A stretch of 64,000 nucleotides of DNA from the NCBI RefSeq assembly GCF_963675165.1, contig NC_087380.1:5774071-5838070 (forward strand), read 5' to 3'. The notes beneath the pieces are model-generated. The model made no database searches. It saw nothing but the letters and a program-made list of their open reading frames with translations, and had not been told where the DNA came from. This stretch comes from Halichondria panicea. Its lineage: Eukaryota > Porifera > Demospongiae > Suberitida > Halichondriidae. Positions 55,001-64,000 of this stretch are shown here, one piece after another. Both the position numbers and the translations under genes were made by a program. Within the stretch, counting starts at the first letter, position 1. Each line of letters begins with the position of its first letter.

Positions 55001-55791
55001 ATGATACTGACAAGATCAAAACTCAGTATTGGACCTGAAAAGGTTGACTATGTTGCTTTCTACAATGGAGATTATTCGTACATGGGACTTGAGCATTTGA
55101 TGCAATTATCTTCCTTCAAACTATGGTAGCAATACCTCCTCTGTTGTTACTCACCTACCCTTTGTGTTACAAGCTGTTTGCTCTGTTGAAGATAGAGGAA
55201 TCAAAGTGTGCGCAGATCACCTGCAAAATTGTCCCTCTAGAAAAAACCAAGCCACTTTTCGATTCTATACAAGGAGCTTTCAAAGATCGCTATCGCTTTT
55301 TTGCTGGTCTTTACTTTCTCTATAGATTGTGTGCGCTACTATCCTTCACACTATCAAATACACTTACTACACACTACACACTAACTGGAGCGCTGCTGGT
55401 TTTCATGCTCACTATCCACGCTACATTTTGTCCATACAAAAAGAGGTGGCACAATATTTTGGATGCTATATTGTTTTGCAACCTAATTATCATCAACACG
55501 ATAACACATTACAACTACAGTTTCTCTTTTCTCAAAGTTAGCTCCTCTATTCTAGCAACAGTGATGATCAGTTTGCAATCTGCACTAATACTTCTCCCAT
55601 TAGTCTACTTGATTGCCTTTACTATATATTCAATAGTGGTGAAAACCAAACCCCTATGCACACTCAGATGTTGTAGGTCTGCTCAACAAAATACAGAGGA
55701 CGATTCCGATATTATTTTGAAGATTTTGGATGAAAGGAACATTGAAAATTCAACAGACGACAACAATACTAGTGATTACACCTTATACTGA
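52028..55791 (+). pseudogene. Right-handed beta-helix membrane protein RHB2, one frameshift
   Basis: Closely related to RHB1 along its whole length. The first frame (52028-55129) starts MTMYKQLLLLVAAAVLTVS and covers the beta-helix region (HERGGGMQV, HGGGLFL, CHYGGGGGGVQIG, YSGGAIYV), the Cys-rich part and the first four or so membrane helices. At about 55100 it has lost 13 nt relative to RHB1 (after GAGCATTTGA), giving a shift and a stop at 55127. The other frame resumes at about 55123 and continues to 55791 with the last helices and a shorter acidic tail. A single lesion in otherwise conserved sequence may be recent, or an assembly error. Convergent with DLG2. Confidence 0.8.
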
Positions 55792-56465
55792 AAGATGACT
55801 GTCACAGATAATGATAAAGGATTAAATACTACAGTTTACGAACCTCGCTAAATGTTTATAGACTTCGGGCATTCACTAGTATACATGGACCCTATAGTAC
55901 TTATATAGTGTGTGAACACATTACCATAATAATATACACTGGACACCCAAAATTAATCTTTATGTTTACACTATATATAAAAAGTTGAATGTGAGTGCTG
56001 ATTGAGATTGCACGCATGAAATACAACTATCCATGCTAGCTACGTATAGTATGCGTACTTCCACTGTATAATTATACTGTATAATTATGCCCATGCTATA
56101 ATTATTACAGCTTCACTGTTCATTCATGCATGTATTTCAGTTAGTACTTGGTATAATTTTATGTAACTATTATAACACTATAATTATTGTAGTGTATTGT
56201 TGATTCAGCTATAAATGTGTGAGTCTTATATCAAGTACCAACCCGTATTTCAGTCAGTACTCTTTTCACTAACCGTTTTCATGGTAAATACAATCATACA
56301 TTCACACCAGCACTAATAATTATGGTGGATGCCCATTAAATAGCAGTCTGAGTCCTATCCCCAGAGAGAAACAAGATAATTCATCCAAAATATATATTAA
56401 ATTAATTCATCCGAGATAATTATGCATACAAATTATAACTATTTTGAGTGTACATACTAATGACA
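55792..56465. other. Convergent spacer between RHB2 and DLG2
   Basis: AT-rich; carries TATAATTAT motifs and a repeated TTCAGT(T/C)AGTAC unit at 56138 and 56251. It should hold the 3' UTRs of both genes. No other feature seen. Confidence 0.4.
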
Positions 56466-59400
56466 CTACTTTGAGTGTACATAGTCTCTGAGTTGCTTGG
56501 CCACTTCGTCCTGTTCCAGTTGGCTCTCAAACACACCGGCCAACCAGTCACCCACCGCTTGGGGTGGGGCAATCCCGGCATCCTTCAACCTCTCTCGTCC
56601 CTCGGGAGTGTTCAAGACCGAATCACGGTCTTGGCTGAATGAGAACAGCTGCACTTCATGAGACGGCACATCACAGAGCTGCTCTTTGATCATCTGTGAA
56701 CAAGGGGTGGGATTTGTCGGAAGCACATGAAAAAAACAAATTAATATTTGCGAAATCTTACCAAAAATCTCAAAATTATAGTCCCAATGCAGGGAAAACC
56801 CCACCTTCTAAGTTCCATTTATCACATTGCTTGCTCTAAATCTAGCTAGACTCAGTCTGTTGAACATGTTATGGTAATCGCTAGCTAATTATATAAATAA
56901 TTCGTTTGAACTCACTGAGCATTCGTCAGTGATTCTTTGTTTAATGTGGCTGGCGTCGGGGTGGGAGCCATCTTTGCCCATGTGCTCAGCATACAGCTTG
57001 TCAGCATAGGTGAGGCACACCAGTACAGGAACTGACTTGTCCTCCAGCATCTCAAGCCACTTCTTGGCTGACTGGGTGTGTGCTTTCCTGGAGGGCGACA
57101 ACATTGTAAGTAATAGCGATATATTAATTTGTCACTGTTTCTACTAGACTACACGTAGTCTCATTAGCAAAATGTAATGACACTGTGGTGGGATCAACTT
57201 TAATTCAGCACGCCTGGCCAATTGCAGTTATAAGAGTTCTGTTACGTAGTAAAATGAGTATTTATAGCACAATCAGTCAAAAATGAAGCACAGTAGTAAA
57301 CACCCACCTATAAATATATCTGGTGGCACTGGTACGACAAAAGTCAAGGAAGATGGAACGCTTACATTGATCTCAGTATAATTATGTGTGGCAGATAATA
57401 ATTTTAAAATTTACCTGTAGTCCACTACGAAGATGACCACTTGTGCGAGGGCCAGGAGGAGCTCACATAGGTCAGGAATAGTGTCATCTCTGTCATCCAC
57501 ACCAGGGAAGTCGATCACGTCCATTCCATTGATCACCCCCTCAAGATTGTACAGGAACGGGATTGTGGTACGTTTGACAGCTGTAGTACCAACTGGGACC
57601 TACATGAGAAGCAAAAGCAGTAATGCATGACATGTGCGCGTACAAGCAAAAAATTGGCCACACTGACATGCATATACTACATATACGCCAGTTAATTAAG
57701 TTAGCAAAACACACTACATGAATAATGTCAATTCATTATATATATACTGAAGTTTGCAGAATCTTTGCAACACCCCAGTAAAAGCGTAGACCGTTACGCA
57801 TTCCTTATATGGATTTTGTGTACACACTGTGGTCTGTTTACTACTTAAATGTATAAGCATTCCCCATATAAGGAACCACAGAGCTACACACTTCTATTCA
57901 TGTGTTGCAAAGATTCTGCAATCTCCAGTACCTCAATGTTGAAGAGGGTGCTAACGAGGAGGGATTTCCCCGAGTTGACGAGCCCCACTACTCCCACTGT
58001 AGTGTACTTGGCCAGCTCCTCCCTCAGATTGTGTATCATGAGAGCCCACTTTATCCAGCAGGCTATCAGAGAGCGATGTGTGGGAACAACCAGAGAAAGG
58101 ACGTCTTCTTTAAACAGCTTGTCCCAATCTTGTACAAGGACTTCGAGGGGGGTCGATTCGCTGATGTTTAGCTTTTTGCAGAGCTCAATAAGTTGACGTT
58201 CGAGGGAGTAGCTAATGTAGTGAGTGTTGCAACTGACCGTCTTGTCCATTCCCTGAATCAAGAACTGGAGCTTACCAGCATAATTGTGATCAGCAGTGGT
58301 TGTCTTCTCAGCAAAAATGCCTTTAATGTACTCTTTGACTTGCACAAGAAGAGATCCTGAAGGAATTGATTGAATGACTGCATTCATGTCACCTAAGGAG
58401 AGACTGAACATTGCCCATACACCAACAGCGGCAGCATTCACCAGAGCACCTAGTGCCTTAGCTGTGTTGAACTTGGATTGGACTAGAGGGACTTTGATTT
58501 GATTTTCCATGAACGCCCCCAAAAGGTGCGTGCACATTTTAAGATCTTTAGAGCGAATATCATTCACTAACTCCAGCATCTTTGAGTTGTACAGTTGGGA
58601 GAGCTGTTGGTCTTCTTTCAAACTTGTATCACTTGAACGACTGATTGATTGTTGTGATAGCTGTGATAACTTCTTTCGACTAACAACAAGAATTTCTAAT
58701 GGTGATTTTTCTTGAGAAGGGTAAATCATACCGAGTTTTAAATCATTGATAGCATTTACCTGTTTAAAATTTTTGACACTCATTAATGAATTGTCAGACA
58801 ATGTTATTATGCGAGACAATAGCTGGGGATTAGGGTGATTTGGTAAAACGGTTTGAAAATATTTATGTGCATCACTTTGAGTATATTTTGGGGACATTTG
58901 CAGATACATTTGATGGTACTTTGTTGCATAGAATGCTTCCCTGTCAATGATTTTATTGACAGTAGGGGCACCAGTAGCTCGAGAGCTTTGCTTAGCATAC
59001 TTCTGGTAGTGTGCACGAGCTGTTTCTTTTGTCACAGTTTTACCTGATACGACCTGCTTCCATTCAAGATACTTATTTTCATTTGAATGAAATCTTTTAA
59101 ACTGACCTACTCCAGTAAGTGAATGGGCAGCATATAACGCATTATCAACACTTGAAAACAAAAGAAGGGAAGGAGGCAGATCGAGCTGAGAAGACTCCAA
59201 CAGGCTACAACATCTGGTCATAATCTCTAGATCATCAGATATGGCAATTGTATGAAAAATGCTCTCAATAGGAACAACAGAAACTATCTGCTCCAAGAAA
59301 TGTTTAACTGTGTTGAATCGATGTGAGAACATCTTCAACTTGGTTGTGTGAGGGTGCTGTTCCAGCAGAGTACTTAGATATGCTGTCTCGATAAGCTCCG

Positions 59401-62400
59401 AGGGAGTGAGTTTAGCCAACTGCTCTTGTCGAAAGGTGAAATGAAATACCTATATACGAGAAGATTAAGTCAGTCAAAGGTTACAAATAAACAACTCTCA
59501 CTGGTTGGTATGATTATAGATACAAGAAATTCAAAATTATAGTCTTAGAACCGAAAACTTCCTTCTTCTGAAAATGCTGATGTGTTAATACATTAACCTA
59601 TTCACATACCGACTAAAAAACATTTGCAACGTGTAGGATTGGCCAGGGAAAACACCAAAAAGCGTGGAAACAAGATATCAGATGAGAGCATAGCTCCAAT
59701 CTGTTACGTCATGAACATAATTATACTTCTTCGCTGGTAGTTTTCCCCAGCCAATACCAGCAATTTTTCACTGGTGCCATGGGGTGATGACGTACCGATC
59801 CATACATATATACATCATTATATACATTACACGCAGTCATGCATTTTAGAATGTGCATGCGGGCATGATTTGATGTTCTCTATAATATGTTGAGCACAGG
59901 CACAGTCCATCTATGCGTAGTAACTTGCATGGATGATGACGTGGAAGCTTTAGTGAGATTTGAAAGATGTTCTGTATTTGAAATAGTTGATGTACATCGG
60001 AATTTAAGTTAGCCATTGCTACTGGTATAGTTTTAAAAACGACAAAGGTCAAGTACAATCAACCTCCTCTGTGAGGTGGAATTATGTGAGTTTAATTGCA
60101 TTCTTGCGAATCTGATTGACATCTGAACCAAGAAAAGTGACTCTAAATGCCAGACCCTCTCCCTGGCACATTTCAGATCACATGCAAGGGAGTGGTCTGG
60201 CCCGAGACTAGTTCTATCCTGGGGGGGGGGCAAGGTAAACTTCCCCCCTATACCAAACTACTACTTACAGTCTAGGGAGTCTGGGTCTATATATACCATA
60301 CTAAAATTAATAGCTTTAAATTTTGAAAGAAAAAATGTCTCAAAGAGGAACTTCCGGACCCCACTAATTCGCCTTAACCAATAGAATCTATATAGCTGAC
60401 AGCGTATATAAAAAAAATGTGTACTCTAAAATGTACTCTATACAACAAACCTTTCGTGAGACTGGTACTTGCCCTTCTTTCACTGGATTAGAGAACTGGC
60501 TAGAGACGGCTACTGTCACGCGATCAGCATCCATGACGATCCTCGTATCATTTTCAGCATCATAGTTAAACTGTAGTGAGTGCTGATTGGTGTCTTTGGC
60601 ACAGACCTCCGTTTTGTATTGAGCAACTTTAATACGGTAACAGAACCACAGGTCTTTGCCATTCACTGTCACCGAAACCTCTCTACCATGGCGACGGAAA
60701 TCGACAGATGTGATTGATGGTTTTACGACATTTAGATCCTGGAGTGGTAAGCCAGGTTTAGGTGGTTGCTTGATGTAGCTCCTGAAGATAGCTTGTTGGT
60801 AAGATTGGGCATTATGCTGAAGTAAAAAATATAAGCACATGAAAGCGGCGGTGCATAGCTTTATGTCATGAATATACAAATTATATATATATGCATGCAG
60901 GAATTAAGAGAGTGCATAACTATGGGAAATGATAGACCACGATTATTGCTAAAGAGGATGCCAAAACAATGGTGGGCAGAAAAAGGAAGGGGGTTCCAAA
61001 CAAATGAGCAAGTAGTGAAAGACATTTTTGTGGTTATGCCCAATTCCATGGTCACACGTTGTGCAGTACGACTAGGGAAAATTCTATTGTCAGCCAGGGA
61101 AAGTCCCATCTTACAGTCAATTGCACAATCAGCACAAGGCTGCAACAGCCTTCACTGTGAGTCAAACTAGCCATAACTCGAAAAGATTTAGTTTGCAAAT
61201 CCACGAATCAAAATCCAAGAGAATGTGGCTAGAAGCCTATAGAAACTGTTAGTTTTCGTCGCATTGCAACCGTTAGACAGTAAGAGCTGGAACAGACACA
61301 CACATGCACACACGGCTTACGACTACTACGTGTAAATAATTAAAGTTGCAAAAATAGTAAGTAAAAAACAAGCAGATTTTGTGGTATTTAACCGACAGTC
61401 ACACCCGGATTTCACATGACATTGTATGGGAGTGGTCCCGCCTTTCCTCGAGCTATCCACAAGTCAGAAAATTAAAGGGACCAGAACTTGTGGACTGGCA
61501 ATGACGGGATTGGTGCTCATCTGAAGACCAGAAAAAAAACTGTCAATCATTCAATCAAATGTGCATTCCGTTTGAGTCAATTTTATGCTTCAGCAGGCAA
61601 GAATCCATCCAACCCAGTTAGCCTTGTACCCTTTCCAAACACACAGTCAGCTTTATCGTATCCCTCGTGCGGCTACGCCTCAAGGTATAACTACTAAGCA
61701 TAGAGTAGCAAACACTCCATGGTTAAATTTTTGCTACGTACTATTCTGAAAAAGATGCAATGGCATTCTAAGTAAAAACATAACTAGCTGGCATAACAGT
61801 GGCCGATCTAGAAAAAGTAGTAGGTAGGTGTTGAGCAAGAAAGGTAAGGAGTATCCCGCGCGCTATAAAAATTGAGGGTCACGCCCCTTTTTAACGTCAT
61901 TTCCGGTGGGTGTGGTATCAATGTTTTTGTACTAGATGTGGTTTGCATTGCAGACGTTTCTTGCACTCTGTCACTGATTTACTTGTCGAGTCTATATAGT
62001 CTGCACTGCAGGCAGCTATAGTCAAGCTTTTATCATAGCTTTTCATTAGGAATAGTACGCAACTCCCCTTAAAACCGTAGTGGGCGTTTCTTCCAACCTA
62101 CGTCGCCAACCACATGCTGTTGTGTGAAATCAAATTTGCAATGAATAACATAGTGATGATTATTCATTTACAACTGCCAGTAGGAAAGGCAATGAATAAC
62201 ATAGTTACTCATTGCCTTTCCTGCTAGTTGCGGTTACAACAGCTAGTATCTGTGACGTAGGTCTGGAGGAATGCCTTTTGTGTACAGTCTATTGGAGTTG
62301 CGTACGTACTCTTCCTAATGACTCTTGCTTTTACAAGACAGTACTGTAATAGATAGTGAGAGATGTCTACAGCTATTCAGCTAGCTAGTACCAAGTCTGA

Positions 62401-64000
62401 GAGTGACTTCCACAGCCAATGAGTGAGACACAAAGATAATTATTTTCCAAGGTCAGGGGGGTGCTTGAGCACCCTCTGCTATACCTGCTAGATCCACCCC
62501 TGCATATAACTCGAGAATGAAGCAGTACTTTTTGCAAATCCACAAATCCAATTAAACGTGACTATAGAAACCTATATAGAAGTGCACTGCTGTAGCAGCT
62601 AGTCTCCATACGCAGACACACTACTGTATATACATGTACATCCCTGCGATGTGCACACCGAGGCATAAATATAATGCATGTACGTTATTCATGCACTCGT
62701 TTTTTTACCTTTATGAACATCTTAAATGAAAGTTGATCGATAGAAGGAAGAGAAGCAAACTCGTAGAATGCAGCCAATTCTTGACTTTCAAGATTCTTGA
62801 ACACCAGACCTTTAGAAGGGTCCATCGAAACTGAGTACACATCTTCTATAGTTGTCAGCTTGGGTAGACGGGCCAGTAACTGTGGAAGAGCTTTTCCCAG
62901 TACAGACTTAATGGACTCAAGTGCATTCAGTGCATCCAAATCAGTATCCTGTAATTTAAAAATGCATAGTTACTGCATTAATTGCGTTAAGAGCTTCAGT
63001 CTGCCCTAAGACTCCAAATGTTGTAAGACAGGAAGTGCTACAAGTTGCCTCATGAATATATTAATGAGAACAGTTTTTCTTTGTTTCTGGAGCAATCTAA
63101 GTTGAAATAAGAAGACAGTTTAACATACGATAAACACTTTAAAATATGAATTTGGGTCAAACTGGCATTAAGTTGTGTGAAACGATTGCAGAAAGTTCGA
63201 GTTTTTGAGCAAGCTGTTCACCATCAACGTAGCAAGCTAAAAATTGGTTGATCAATCTAAATTACAACATATTCAAGGTAAATGCCATACAAATGAATGG
63301 TGTGTTTGCAAAGCAGTTACACAAACTTTGAAATAAATACACAACTTGGTAATAGCATAGAACACATCATGAATGACTTCAAGCCTTCTACATGTACGTA
63401 GCTTGCTGCTAAGCATGCACATGCATCAGATGCACTAGTTGATACCGTTAGGCAGTCTCTGGTTCCATTCACATCTGGAGATATGCAGCCATGAGTTCCA
63501 CCAACCACAGACATTATTCAGAATGAGCTAACTTTGAGTTTTTGCGCAAGCTGTTCACACTATCTCAATCCAGTCCAAACTTGCTGAGTCAATACATTCC
63601 ATATTGAACTAATTTATCTCCTAGTAACCGATTCTAGTTCAGTAAATGGTCTGTGTTATGAGCTTTGGAAATTCAGAAAAATCACCCTTCACTACATCTG
63701 ACAGAGTTGTAGGGTGTCATCATTATGAATCTCATTATATAATTACGATAAAACAATGTTTTTTTGTGATGTCATCCTTATGAAACCATTAAAATACTTG
63801 TGGTATGTATTTCCTGTCTTGTCTTGCAAATACTGAAAACCTGGGGGTCTTAGGGCAGACTGCTTAGCAAAAATTAGCAAACCTTAGAGTTATCACTCTC
63901 CTGGAAGATACCAAAGTTGCATATTAAATCTGAGGTGAAACTTCCTTGGAAATTCTGCAAGAAGGCGCCATAATAATTATTATTGTGTACCAGTAACTTA
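56466..64000 (-). CDS. Death domain-lipase-GTPase protein DLG2, 3' part (5' end outside)
   Basis: Seven exons are visible: 63954-63883, 62948-62709, 60816-60451, 59449-57932, 57599-57415, 57087-56916, 56693-56466. Their lengths equal those of the matching DLG1 exons (72, 240, 366, 185, 172, 228) except the large exon (1518 against 1536). The GTPase region keeps GLVNSGKS, TTAVKRTT, DFPG and TYAD unchanged, and the Ig/IPT-like exon is well conserved. No stop or frameshift appears, so the copy looks functional. The exon bearing the lipase nucleophile and the Death-domain exons would lie past 64000; the last 46 bases look intronic. The intron 60817-62708 is expanded by nested repeats. The large-exon differences cluster before the GTPase, suggesting that region diverges faster. 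Confidence 0.85.
61797..62502. mobile_element. hAT-like non-autonomous element nested in R1
   Basis: Termini CAGTGGCCGATCTAG and the complement of CTAGATCCACCCCTG; GCATAAC before and CATATAAC after look like a degraded target duplication. R1 sequence continues directly on both sides. No transposase. Confidence 0.6.
62044..62320. mobile_element. Small palindromic MITE nested in the hAT-like element
   Basis: CATTAGGAATAGTACGCAAC at the left and GTTGCGTACGTACTCTTCC with TAATG at the right are inverted. An inner palindrome GGAAAGGCAATGAATAAC/GTTACTCATTGCCTTTCC is present. Its AGTACGCAACTCC end is shared with 289-1257. Confidence 0.75.

Larger units (their letters stand above)
61130..62690. repeat. 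Broken R1 repeat with nested insertions in DLG2 intron
   Basis: R1-type blocks (GCCATAACTCG, TTTGCAAATCCACGAATC, CTAGAAGCCTATAGAAAC) occur at 61130-61260, resume at 61690-61796 and again from 62503 (ATAACTCGAGAATGAAGC). The sequence between is a separate element inserted within R1. Confidence 0.6.

Noticed and set aside
60868..61170. 100-codon + frame inside a DLG2 intron
   Set aside because: No recognisable family, antisense to the host gene, and partly overlapping R1-type repeat; could be old transposon sequence but unsupported.

Overview
The window looks like animal nuclear DNA, most likely from a sponge (demosponge). It is AT-rich, genes are split by short GT-AG introns, and it holds the C-terminal half of a BRG1/BRM-type chromatin remodeller, Death-domain multidomain proteins and large right-handed beta-helix membrane proteins. 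The sponge assignment is an inference from gene content; no rRNA or mitochondrial marker is present.

Layout: 0-10 kb carries an array of small secreted PLAT-like genes on the minus strand (two intact, two decayed fragments) among MITE-like repeats. 10.0-19.4 kb (+) holds 13 exons encoding the last 677 residues of a SMARCA4/SMARCA2-like ATPase (helicase C-lobe, SnAC region, bromodomain, AT-hook). No exon for its N-terminal half is visible upstream in the window. 19.9-20.45 kb is a dead fragment of a beta-helix gene. 20.5-27.7 kb (-) is a 14-exon gene for a 1385-residue protein with an unusual architecture: Death domain, class-3-lipase-like hydrolase, Ig/IPT-like segment, long helical region and C-terminal P-loop GTPase (called DLG here). 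28.5-31.5 kb is a segmental copy of the 8.5-10.7 kb region: a third PLAT-like gene plus a dead copy of one SMARCA exon, with a transposon carrying a RecQ-like fragment inserted.

33.5-41.3 kb holds a seven-exon MFS (MFSD8/CLN7-like) transporter flanked by two broken, intronless EF-hand gene copies. 44.0-47.9 kb is an intact single-exon beta-helix/multi-TM gene (RHB1). 49.1-49.85 kb has remnants of a DLG gene and of the SMARCA 3' end. 50.3-50.7 kb is another RHB remnant and 51.0-51.5 kb a LINE fragment. 52.0-55.8 kb is RHB2, broken by a 13-nt deletion. 56.5 kb to the window end (-) is DLG2, a second apparently intact DLG gene whose 5' part lies outside.

The main pattern is a repeated convergent pair, RHB(+) facing DLG(-), seen three times. 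In unit 1 RHB is dead and DLG intact; in unit 2 RHB is intact and DLG dead; in unit 3 RHB has one frameshift and DLG is intact. A beta-helix multi-pass surface protein beside a Death-lipase-GTPase intracellular protein, repeatedly duplicated and decaying, resembles birth-and-death evolution of recognition or defence genes. That functional reading is inference only. Many MITE, foldback and nested transposon insertions fill the introns and spacers, several with empty sites visible in the paralogous copy.
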